Below, in pieces: positions 20,488 to 29,500 of a stretch of 64,000 nt of DNA. The notes under the pieces were generated by a model. It did no database searches and was not told the origin of the DNA. It saw only the letters and a program-made list of their open reading frames with translations. The first letter of the stretch is position 1. Each line of letters starts with the position of its first letter. The DNA comes from Fulvivirga sp. M361 (lineage in GTDB: Bacteria > Bacteroidota > Bacteroidia > Cytophagales > Cyclobacteriaceae), in contig NZ_VKDC01000027.1 in NCBI RefSeq assembly GCF_007097395.1, forward strand, positions 1 through 64,000, in the 5' to 3' direction. The translations under genes were made by a program, and so were the position numbers.

Positions 20488-22863
20488 ATGAACGCGTCCT
20501 TAGCGGTAAACATAATTCAACAAAAACAGCTGAAAGTGCTACAGGTACTGGTAGTTGATAATTCAGAGCAAGACTACAACTTGCTGGTTGACAAAATAAG
20601 GGATGAAGGTTTCGACATTATCTCACGTCGGGTAGAAACGCAAAACAACTTCAATAAAGCTTTATCAGAACATAGCTGGGACCTCATCATTAGCAACGAT
20701 CACCTCCCCTCTTTTGACACTTCCAAGGCATTGTCTTTGGTTAGTGAAATCAATCCATCTCTACCCCTCATAGTGGTGTCTCGCTCTCATGTGGAGGGAA
20801 CCACCGTTAATACCGTATCATCTGGCACTGATGATCATACCCACCAAAGCAATGTAGCCAGGCTGATACCGGTTGTACATCGTGTTATCAAGAATCATGA
20901 ACATCGTATGGATAAAGGCATCATCCAAAATCAATTACAGAACAATCAAGATAACTACCAGCTATTAGCCAATCATGTACAAGACCTGGTATGTCTTCAT
21001 GATACAAACGGAGATTATCAGTGGATAAGCCCATCCGTTACAAAAATACTGGGGTATACACCAAATGAATTGATCAAGGCCGGTGCTTTCTATGGAATTC
21101 ATCCGGAGGACAAGAACCATTTAACCACCAGAATATTCGGCGCTATAGAAAGTGGTAAAGTACGTAATGTACAACGCTTCAATTATCGAAGGAGGCGTAA
21201 AGATGGTATTTACATTTATTTGGAGACGCTTGCGGAGCCAGTTTATGAAAAAAACTGCCTTATCAAAATAGTAAGCACCACACGTGATGTTACTGAACAA
21301 ACTTTATCCAGTCAGCTGTTAGAAGAAAATCAAGCCCGGTATGAGGGAGTGTTAGAGAGCCTTTCAGAAGGCATTGTTTTGATCAATTATGATGGTATTA
21401 TCATCACATATAATAAAAGTGCTCAAAAAATGTTGGATATTCCTAATCGGGATTACATCGGTATATCGAATGTATTAGAAACAAATTTTCAGCTCCTACA
21501 AAAAGACCATAAACCTTTTGACATTAAACACTTTCCTTCAACCATCACAGCCATAACTGGTTTAGGTCAACATAACAAAGTAATCGGTTTAAAAAAGAAT
21601 GACCAGATACGTTGGGCATCAGTGACCACAGTACCCTATAAACTTTCTGCTTCCAAAAAGGGGGTAGTACTTTCTATCAACGACATCACCCAGGTATATC
21701 AGAGTGAAGAAAAAGCTCAAAAGGTGGCTGCTGAACTTGTAAGCCTGATAGAAACGGCCAATGCCCCTATTTTTGGTATTAACTGGTACGGAAAGATCAC
21801 CGAATGGAACAACTATGCCACCAAAGTAACCGGATTTTCTAAAGAGGAGGTCCTTGGAAAAAGCCTGTTACAGGAGTTCATTGCCGATGGACATCGGGAA
21901 ATTGTAAAATCACTGTTCAAGAAGATATTACGTGGTAAAAATGCCACAAACTATGAACTCCCAATGGTAACCAGAGGAGGTCAGACAGTAACCATGCTAT
22001 TCAACGGCACTCCCAGAAGAGACTATGAGAACAGAATAGTGGGAATGTTAGGCGTCGGACAAGACATTACTGAACTGATTGATTACCGGGACAAACTGGA
22101 ATCAAAAGTGGAAGAACGTACCATCGAGCTTCAGGAAGCATTGAAAAAAGAAAAAGAACTGGTTTCGCTGAAATCAAAATTTGTTTCCATGGCTTCCCAC
22201 GAATTTAGAACACCTCTAACTACCATACAATTTGCTTCTGACTTCATAAAAAATTACGGAGAGAAAAAAGGGTGGGATGCTGTACACGTTAAGCTAAATA
22301 AAGTAGACGAGCAGATCCGCCACATGACACACTTGCTGGATGACGTGCTTGTAATGGGCAAAAGTCAGGCAGGCATGATCAAAGTAAACAGATCGTTACT
22401 ATCGGTTTCTGAATTTTGTCATAAAATAATAGAAGAAGTATCTTATCAGACTGGTTATACACATACCGTCGAGGACGTAATAATTAGCGATACAGACACT
22501 ATTTTTTGTGATGAAAAACTCATGAGAAATATTCTGATCAACTTATTGAATAATGCCATAAAGTTTAGCCCAAAAGGTGACAGAGTTCGACTGGAAGTCA
22601 CATGTAAAAAAGGTGCGCTTCGTGTATTGGTGAAGGACTGGGGATTGGGAATAGAAAAAGAGGAAAGAGAAAAAATATTTGAAGCATTCCATCGCAGTGA
22701 CAGAGTAAGTGGTATTTACGGTACCGGATTAGGCTTATCTATTGTAAAAAAGGCGGTGGAAATACTAGACGGAACAATCACTGTAGAAAGCGTGGTAAAG
22801 AAAGGAACCACTTTTATTGTAACCCTACCTGTAGATTATGAAAAAGAAAATATTAGTAATTGA
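20488..22863 (+). CDS. Multi-PAS histidine kinase with degenerate receiver
   Basis: 791 residues, soluble. Residues 17-130 align with the receiver of the preceding kinase but the acceptor Asp is Asn70 (IISNDHLPS), the conserved Lys is Gln120 (DDHTHQSN) and the acidic pair is Asp24-Asn25, so it cannot be phosphorylated in the usual way. Three PAS domains follow (about 150-265, 285-405, 418-535), then a coiled coil and the kinase: H-box MASHEFRTPLTTI (His571), N-box ILINLLNNAIKFSP, G1 DWGLGI, F-box IFEAFHR, G2 GTGLGLSIVKKA. The last 26 bases overlap the start of the next response regulator, so the two are translationally linked. Partner regulators are probably the next two genes. Confidence 0.9.
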   Translation: MNASLAVNIIQQKQLKVLQVLVVDNSEQDYNLLVDKIRDEGFDIISRRVETQNNFNKALSEHSWDLIISNDHLPSFDTSKALSLVSEINPSLPLIVVSRSHVEGTTVNTVSSGTDDHTHQSNVARLIPVVHRVIKNHEHRMDKGIIQNQLQNNQDNYQLLANHVQDLVCLHDTNGDYQWISPSVTKILGYTPNELIKAGAFYGIHPEDKNHLTTRIFGAIESGKVRNVQRFNYRRRRKDGIYIYLETLAEPVYEKNCLIKIVSTTRDVTEQTLSSQLLEENQARYEGVLESLSEGIVLINYDGIIITYNKSAQKMLDIPNRDYIGISNVLETNFQLLQKDHKPFDIKHFPSTITAITGLGQHNKVIGLKKNDQIRWASVTTVPYKLSASKKGVVLSINDITQVYQSEEKAQKVAAELVSLIETANAPIFGINWYGKITEWNNYATKVTGFSKEEVLGKSLLQEFIADGHREIVKSLFKKILRGKNATNYELPMVTRGGQTVTMLFNGTPRRDYENRIVGMLGVGQDITELIDYRDKLESKVEERTIELQEALKKEKELVSLKSKFVSMASHEFRTPLTTIQFASDFIKNYGEKKGWDAVHVKLNKVDEQIRHMTHLLDDVLVMGKSQAGMIKVNRSLLSVSEFCHKIIEEVSYQTGYTHTVEDVIISDTDTIFCDEKLMRNILINLLNNAIKFSPKGDRVRLEVTCKKGALRVLVKDWGLGIEKEEREKIFEAFHRSDRVSGIYGTGLGLSIVKKAVEILDGTITVESVVKKGTTFIVTLPVDYEKENISN

Positions 22864-23239
22864 TGATAAACCTGGTTTGCTTGAAGAACTGGAAGACATT
22901 CTCGTGATGGAAGGGTATGAGGTGTTCATCGCTTGTAATTTATTACAAGGCATTAAACAATTACATAACAAATCACCTGATCTCATTATTACTGATTTCA
23001 TGCTGTCTTATCGATCAGGTAATGATCCTGTGGAGGATATTAATGCGCTGAAGGCTGATAAAAATATTCCTATCATACTATTATCCGGTAATACAGATAA
23101 AGAAAGTATTAATAAAGCCAAACAGGTCAGTGTTGATCACTTTTTAAAAAAACCCTCCTCCTCTAACCAACTGGTAAAAACAGTTTATACAACAATCTAC
23201 AAAGACCATGAACAACCTCAGATTAATTCTTGTCGATGA
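22838..23239 (+). CDS. Single-domain response regulator
   Basis: 133 residues, one CheY-like receiver. KKILVIDDKPG gives the acidic pair, LIITDFMLSYRSG the acceptor Asp, IILLSGNT the switch residue and HFLKKPSS the Lys-Lys-Pro. There is no output domain, so it acts by phosphotransfer or protein binding. It overlaps the kinase upstream by 26 bases and the NarL-type regulator downstream by 32 bases, an unusually compressed arrangement that argues for matched expression of all three. Confidence 0.9.
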   Translation: MKKKILVIDDKPGLLEELEDILVMEGYEVFIACNLLQGIKQLHNKSPDLIITDFMLSYRSGNDPVEDINALKADKNIPIILLSGNTDKESINKAKQVSVDHFLKKPSSSNQLVKTVYTTIYKDHEQPQINSCR

Positions 23240-23864
23240 CCACCAGCTCCTGCTGGAAGGAGTTGCTTCTATGTTACAAAACATAGAATATGTCAAAATC
23301 ATAGCCAAGGCTTCCAGTGGTGAAGAAGCCATTAACCTGGCAGGTGAGCTAAAACCTGACATTATATTAATGGATATTATGATGCAGGGGATGAATGGTA
23401 TTGAAGCGACAAGATGGATCAAAGAACAAAATGACACCGTCAAGATCATACTCCTATCGAGTGAAGTAAATGAAGAATTTGTGACTACGGCTGTTAAGGC
23501 GGGTGTCGATGGGTATCTACCAAAAAACGCAAATAAAAACATGCTACTTCAAGCCATTAACACAGTAAAAACAGGGGAAAAATTCTTTTCACAAAGTATT
23601 ACTAATATTATTCTGGAATCATTTTACAAACAACAGTCCGGCAAAGGATCTAAGACGACAGGCAAAAGTGACCTTACCCATCGCGAAAAAGAAGTATTAG
23701 AACACGTGGCACTGGGCAAATCAAACCAGGAAGTGGCAGATGACTTATTCATCAGTGTTAAAACTGTAGAGACACATAAAACAAATATTTTGTCCAAGTT
23801 AGGACTCCGCAATACTGCTGAATTGGTAAAGTATGCGATCAAAAACAAATTCATTGAAATTTGA
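23208..23864 (+). CDS. NarL/FixJ-type response regulator
   Basis: 218 residues. The receiver (about 4-120) has LILVDDHQLL, IILMDIMMQGMNG (acceptor Asp) and YLPKNA (Lys). The C-terminal LuxR-type HTH (about 150-215) shows LTHREKEVLEHVALGKSNQE, then TVETHKTNILSKLGLRNTAE. It is the only DNA-binding output of this kinase cluster and so the likely transcriptional effector. Targets are unknown; the nearby PorP operon upstream region carries a direct repeat (24920-24952) that could be examined as a site. Confidence 0.92.
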   Translation: MNNLRLILVDDHQLLLEGVASMLQNIEYVKIIAKASSGEEAINLAGELKPDIILMDIMMQGMNGIEATRWIKEQNDTVKIILLSSEVNEEFVTTAVKAGVDGYLPKNANKNMLLQAINTVKTGEKFFSQSITNIILESFYKQQSGKGSKTTGKSDLTHREKEVLEHVALGKSNQEVADDLFISVKTVETHKTNILSKLGLRNTAELVKYAIKNKFIEI

Positions 23865-24205
23865 ACCTCCATCACGCATAGTTCGATAATGAGTATGAGA
23901 ACCGGCATGGACCTTTCTAAAAATCAGAACAAACCCTTAGTACATTTGGCATTCCCTGAAATGAGAATAGATTATAAATCGTGTAATTCATCTCAATGCA
24001 TTACTATTCTTTGTTCACGCACTACTATACAGGGGTAAAACCTGCACAGGTAAATCAGTATTTCCCCTATAAGTTACATTTATTTTTTTTCTTTCTTCAT
24101 AAAAGATTTCCTGGCTGTTGTAGAGCCATAACAGAAATCATCAAACAGGAAAAGTCTGTAGGATATATAGAACCTTCAGAGGTGAGCATGCGAAAGAATT
24201 AAGTA
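23865..24205. other. Intergenic region upstream of the orphan ATPase gene
   Basis: 341 bases. A 68-codon frame (23996-24202) is open but has low-complexity, Phe/His-rich sequence and no family resemblance, so it is not called as a gene. A perfect palindrome at 24040-24051 (ACCTG-CA-CAGGT) is repeated without the central CA at 24866-24875, on the other side of the next gene. Confidence 0.5.
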
Positions 24206-24853
24206 ATGAAAGAAATGAAGCGGGAGAGAGAAGAATACAAGGAAAGTATTTTCAATACGGAAAAGACTAATCACATAAAGAAGGGGCAAGGTGTAACGGG
24301 CACTTTCATCGACAGCTATCCAACATCCGATGAAATCAATAAACACCTATCTGCAAAAACAACCCATTGGAATACACATCGCATAGACTTCTATAACTTA
24401 ATACATACTGCGCTTCACGCGGCGATGAGATATAGAAAAACTGTAGACATAGACTGGGACATACAAATAAACCAACCCTCTGTCTTTTTCTCAGATCGTT
24501 TCAGACTTCTGATCCTATTGAACTTTATTTTGAAAAACGTTATCAACACATTGAACTCTGATAAAGAAGAGCAGTTAGTTTCAATTGAAGTAACTGCAAC
24601 ATCAAAAGAAGTCGGTATACAAATTACAGATAATGGAGAAGGCGCTTCAAAAGCTGTAAAGAACTGCATTTATGCTTTGTTCGAACGTGTTGTGAAAAGC
24701 TCTCAAGGTTTTGATATGGGATACCATTTGTTCAATGACGGCATAGAATACATTCAAGGGAGTATCAATATTTATTCCTCTCCGGGCATAGGGACACAAT
24801 ACAACATTAAACTCCCAAATAAGCTACCGCAGGAAGGTAATCTTACAATTTAG
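24206..24853 (+). CDS. Orphan HATPase-like domain protein (kinase-derived, degenerate)
   Basis: 215 residues. Residues about 60-205 resemble the ATP-binding half of a histidine kinase: N-box LLILLNFILKNVINTLN (Asn111), G1 ITDNGEGAS (Asp142) and the terminal GIGTQYNIKLP strand. There is no H-box or dimerisation domain, and the G2 box is eroded: GFDMGYHLF stands where kinases have GxGLGL. It may still bind nucleotide but probably is not an autokinase. The N-terminal 50 residues are charged and without a family. It lies 341 bases after the NarL-type regulator, in the same direction, and may modulate that system; this is inference. Confidence 0.6.
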   Translation: MKEMKREREEYKESIFNTEKTNHIKKGQGVTGTFIDSYPTSDEINKHLSAKTTHWNTHRIDFYNLIHTALHAAMRYRKTVDIDWDIQINQPSVFFSDRFRLLILLNFILKNVINTLNSDKEEQLVSIEVTATSKEVGIQITDNGEGASKAVKNCIYALFERVVKSSQGFDMGYHLFNDGIEYIQGSINIYSSPGIGTQYNIKLPNKLPQEGNLTI

Positions 24854-24919
24854 GCATATCGGCTTACCTGCAGGTCCTGGAAACCCTTTACCCCTCTGTC
24901 CGTACATTAAAAACCTAAG

Positions 24920-24952
24920 TGTATTCCCTTACAAGGGTAACTTGTATTCCCT
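24920..24952. repeat. Direct repeat upstream of the PorP operon
   Basis: The 10-mer TGTATTCCCT occurs at 24920-24929 and 24943-24952, starts 23 bases apart, about two helical turns. A short dyad CCCTT-AC-AAGGG lies between and overlaps the first copy. Same-face direct repeats are typical of activator sites; the assignment is inferred. Confidence 0.4.
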
Positions 24953-25134
24953 GGGAAACAATCACGATTTCCAATCACCTAAACCTTTGATAATCAAAAA
25001 AACAAGCATTTAAGGATGTTTAACACCATTTTATAAGAGGATTTCCTTAGCCTGTATTTCAGCCTTTTCCTGAGAAAGAAGACCCATTGAATTTTCAACT
25101 TTAAGTTATTGGAAGAGAAGAAAATTATGCGCTG

Positions 25135-26109
25135 ATGAAAAAACCAATTTATACCGTTCTGTTACTCTTTATATTGTCAGTTCCGAATAGCCATGCACAA
25201 GAACCCAGGTTTTCACAATTTTATGCTAACCCGGTCTTCCTGAATCCCGCCCTGGCAGGTATTGCGAAAAAGGACAGGTTTATTGTAGCTCACCGACAGT
25301 TAGGTGCTGATTCCAATCTTTTTACGACATCTTCTGTATCTATGGACGGAACCTTGGGCACCAGTTCAGGCTGGGGAGCACAGGTACTACGCGATAGCCA
25401 ATTCGGTGGATTGATGAACACCACATCCTATAACATTTCACTCGCTCACAGGATAAAACTGGGTAAAAATAATGAACTGGGTCTAGGCCTTAAAATGGGT
25501 ATCTATCAAAAGACACTGGATTGGGGTCGACTTACTTTTGAGGACCAATTCGACGAACGTATGGGCCTGACCAATTCGACAAACGAAGCCTTCGGTCGTA
25601 ATAGTGTGTCTAACGGTGACATATCAGTCGGGCTGCTTTATACCTCAGAACATTTTTTTGGAGGTTATTCCATTAGTCACATCAACCGGCCTAAAGAAGA
25701 TTTCTTCACGGAATCCGATCAACGGTTAAGTGCAAAATACACCTTGCATGCCGGTGGAATTATAAACCTCAAACACCATAGAAAAGAAGGTCACAAACTT
25801 TCACCTAATTTTATTTACGAACGTATCGGCCAATTTGAGCATTTGAACCTGGGCATGTACTATGGGGCTGATATATGGACAGTGGGTACCTGGTACAGGT
25901 GGGATGACGCACTGGTCTTTTCGCTGGGAATGAATCTGAATAGTGTCAAACTGGGATATAGTATTGACAAACCTCTATCCGACAGCACAAATACACTGAA
26001 TACCGCCCATGAAATAACATTTGCCTATTCTTTTACACTGGTAAAAAAGCAAAAGGTTAAAAACACCTATAAAGGTAAATGCCCCTCTTTCCAAAAGTTA
26101 CTTTTCTAA
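25135..26109 (+). CDS. PorP/SprF-family outer-membrane protein
   Basis: 324 residues with a signal peptide (about 1-21). The mature start, EPRFSQFYANPVFLNPALAG, is the family signature of PorP/SprF proteins, which are outer-membrane beta-barrels of the type IX secretion system. The rest is alternating hydrophobic strands with the usual WGAQVLRDSQFGG and LGLGLKMGIY patterns. PorP/SprF members typically act with type-B CTD cargo encoded next door, and this one is followed by a stand-alone type-B sorting domain and a PKD giant. Length is normal for the family. Confidence 0.93.
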   Translation: MKKPIYTVLLLFILSVPNSHAQEPRFSQFYANPVFLNPALAGIAKKDRFIVAHRQLGADSNLFTTSSVSMDGTLGTSSGWGAQVLRDSQFGGLMNTTSYNISLAHRIKLGKNNELGLGLKMGIYQKTLDWGRLTFEDQFDERMGLTNSTNEAFGRNSVSNGDISVGLLYTSEHFFGGYSISHINRPKEDFFTESDQRLSAKYTLHAGGIINLKHHRKEGHKLSPNFIYERIGQFEHLNLGMYYGADIWTVGTWYRWDDALVFSLGMNLNSVKLGYSIDKPLSDSTNTLNTAHEITFAYSFTLVKKQKVKNTYKGKCPSFQKLLF

Positions 26110-26132
26110 TGCCACTTTTTGAAAATCACACC

Positions 26133-26567
26133 ATGAAAACCATTATTCCAATACTTCTGACCCTCTTATCAGGATTGCATAGCTTCACAACACTGGCGCA
26201 AGATGCAACACCGATCATTTATCGTATAGTGGCTGTAAGTGATGCCGACAGTACTGTTCAAAGTATTTCCAATGATATTAACCTGTATCTGCCACTAAAG
26301 ATTTACCTGCCTACGGCTTTTTCTCCAAATGGTGACGGCCTGAATGACACATTCGGCGCAGTAGGTGAAGGTATTGATAACTACAAGCTTACAGTCTACA
26401 ACCGTTGGGGTGAGATCCTTTTTTCCTCACAACAACTCGCTCACAAATGGGATGGTCTGTACAAAGGCGCTCCCGTACCTTTCGGAACTTACACTTACGA
26501 AGTGCAGGCCCGGGGAAGTGAATTTGGAAAAATATATAAGACCGGCAATGTCACCGTACTCAACTAG
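26133..26567 (+). CDS. Stand-alone T9SS type-B (gliding-motility) sorting-domain protein
   Basis: 144 residues from ATG 26133, chosen because it starts directly at the signal peptide (about 1-22) and clears the upstream stop; an in-frame start at 26079 would overlap the PorP gene. Residues 60-144 are a complete gliding-motility-associated C-terminal domain: PTAFSPNGDGLNDTFG, then YKLTVYNRWGEILFSS, WDGLYKG and VPFGTYTYEV. This domain is normally the tail of a large cargo and directs export by T9SS. Here only about 38 residues precede it. It lies between PorP/SprF and a PKD protein that lacks such a tail. Confidence 0.88.
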   Translation: MKTIIPILLTLLSGLHSFTTLAQDATPIIYRIVAVSDADSTVQSISNDINLYLPLKIYLPTAFSPNGDGLNDTFGAVGEGIDNYKLTVYNRWGEILFSSQQLAHKWDGLYKGAPVPFGTYTYEVQARGSEFGKIYKTGNVTVLN

Positions 26568-26593
26568 ATCAGTCTTTCTAACCCATCGTCATC

Positions 26594-29500
26594 GTGAAAA
26601 ATTTCTTTGCTCTATTACTATCCGGCTTTTGCTGCTCTGTTTTCGCACAATCCAATACTATAGAAGCCAGTACGGCAGGTGGGTGCTTACCTTTGACCGT
26701 ATCTTTTCAGTTTTCTTCCCCTGAAGTTCAAAGCTACTCGTGGGACTTTGGCAACGGAAGTTCCTCTAATATAGCAGCGCCTAATGTACTCTATGATGTC
26801 GCCGGAGAATATGAAGTGACTTTAACGGTCACTAATACGAATAATCAAACTGAAACTTACAGAATAGAGCATCCCATTACTGTAGTTAACAAACCTACTG
26901 CTGATTTCACCTTATCTTCCAATATAGTTTGTAATAACGATATCGTTACATTCCATAACAATTCTTTAGATGCCGATAATTACCGGTGGGATTTTGGTGA
27001 CGGCACTACCTCTTCAGAAGAAAATCCTACACATCGCTATGAAAAAGCAGGAAGCTATAGCATCACATTAATAGCTACCAGCGCCTTCGGATGTTCAGGT
27101 GTAAAAGTATTAAGTAATGCCGTAACTATAAATGATATAGCAGGATTAGGTTTCGAGGCTGACATTACATCTAGCTGTGAAAATGCCCCGGTTATCATGT
27201 TCAATTCTGAGGGAGCGCATACTTCGCAGCTCTGGGATTTTGGTGACGGCAACACAACCTACGGCACAACAGTACAACACACTTACGCATCGCCAGGTAT
27301 TTACACGGTAAGTTTATCTGTAGAAAATAGTGACGGCTGCCAGGCTACAATAGTAAAATCTGACTACATAGAGATATTCAACGCAGCCGGTGGGATTATC
27401 ACCTATTCGGACTCTATAATATGTGCGGGTAATGAGGTCACTTTCCTTGACGAATCATCCGAACTCACCAGTATTACCTGGACATTTAATGATGGATTCA
27501 CTTCCACTGAAAATCCTTTGACACGAAGCTTCCGAACATCAGGCACCTATAGCTTCAGTGCTGTCACTACGGATACCAGGGGATGTTCTTCAGTACAAGA
27601 ATTCACAGAAGCCATACGGGTGGCCAGTGCTTTAACACCTGATATTCAAACATCCACCCTGGAAGGGTGTGCGCCTCACACGATAACATTTAATAATACA
27701 ACTGCCGATGGGGCTCTTTTTTCCTGGGAGATCGATGGATTGAGTTTTCAGGGAGCCTCGGCCAATTACAAATTCACACGGCCCGGGGTTTATTCGTTTT
27801 CAGCAAAAACCATACATACTTCAGGATGTGAAAATATCATAGCATATGACAGTACCATTATCATTCATGATACGGACATTAACATATCCGCCTCAGCCCA
27901 TTCCGGGTGTGTTCCGTTGGTCACTTCTTTAGCGCTCAATACCTCAAATGTAACCGATGTGAGCTGGGATTTTGGAAATGGGAATATATCAACCGAGCTC
28001 GCTCCTAAGGCTTACTTTTCAAATCCGGGGAGATACAATATACAAGTCAGTTTTATTAATGAATATGGGTGTCCCACCACTCTGGCGCTACCTGATCCAA
28101 TAATCGTATTAGATACTGTTATCCGGTATACTGCCCCACCTCCTATCCAGACCTGTAAATCCGTCAATGTATTTTTTAAAGGGGGTATGGGGCGTGATTC
28201 CTGGCATTGGGATTTTGGTGATGGCAATACTTCCTCCGAAACTGATCCGATACATATCTACAACGAACCTGGTATCTATAATGTGTCGTTAACCACAAAT
28301 AACAGAAACGGGTGCCGTACTACTATCCCTGATTATAATCAGATCATTGTCAATGACCTGCATGCAGCGTTTCAGGCTACGGTAGTTGACACTACCGAAC
28401 AATGTCCAAATTTTTCTATCCGGTTTCAAAACCTGGTTCCGGAAGCATCGCATTATCTATGGACTTTTGGTGATTATACAACATCAACGGAGGCCAACCC
28501 ACTCCATAAATACACCAGCACCTCGCAAGTGAATGTGACACTCCAGGTCTGGAATGCAGCAGGATGTCAGGCGTCTACTATCAACATTGTATCCCCTCCC
28601 AGGTCTGTATGCACCCTTCCCGAAGATCCGGATACTCCTATGGAGGGGGAAAGTACCATTGATGTTATCAGTAACTATGGACAGGTCCTTAAATTCTGCA
28701 CTGCCCCCGCCAGCATCCTGATGGCTAACCCCAGGCCTGGCGCTATAAGCTGGTTATGGAGCTTTGGTGATGGAAATACATCCACCCTGAAAAACCCGGA
28801 TCACACTTTTTTTGCAGAAGGTTCCTACCCTATTGACGTTATCTCTTTTTATGCCGATGGCGACATAGACACACTCAAAGCATACAATACAGTAGTTATT
28901 AAGAAGCCGGAAATTGACTTCGAATATTCAAAAAGGTCCGGTTGTAATGGCACAGAATTAACCTTCAACAATACTTCCACATTATTAAACACCTCCTTTT
29001 GGGAATTTGGTAATGGTGAAAGTTCTACAGAGACAAACGCAAAAGTAACTTACACCTCCTCCGGAGTATACCAGGTAGCGCTGACGGCATCTGATACGTT
29101 GGGATGTGAATCTAAAATTGTAAAGAATATCATCATTGGGAACCCCTACCTCCAATACAACTACCCGAATAACGTCTGTAGTGACGAGCCTGTACACATC
29201 ACACATAATATTGAAGGGTTTAAAGGCTTTGAATGGGATTTTGGCGATGGCACCTCAAGTTCAGATACCTATCCTACACATGTATACACCAATGCCGGCA
29301 GACATAAAGTAAAGGTCGATGCCATAGATATCAATGATTGCAGCACTACATTTATACTCCCATACGCTATCACGGTAAACGACCCTGTGGCGGACTTCGA
29401 GGTGTTAGGAGACACCTTAGGATGCAACTTATTAAGCGTTTCCTTCGATAATTTATCATCTGATACAGAAAAGTTCTTTTGGAGTTTTGGCGAAGGGATC

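Noticed and set aside
23996-24202. 68-codon frame before the orphan ATPase gene
   Set aside because: Low complexity with a Phe run and many aromatic residues, no signal, no family and no coupling to the next gene.
24206-24853. Complete histidine kinase
   Set aside because: No H-box or dimerisation helices and no intact G2 box; only the ATPase-like part is present.
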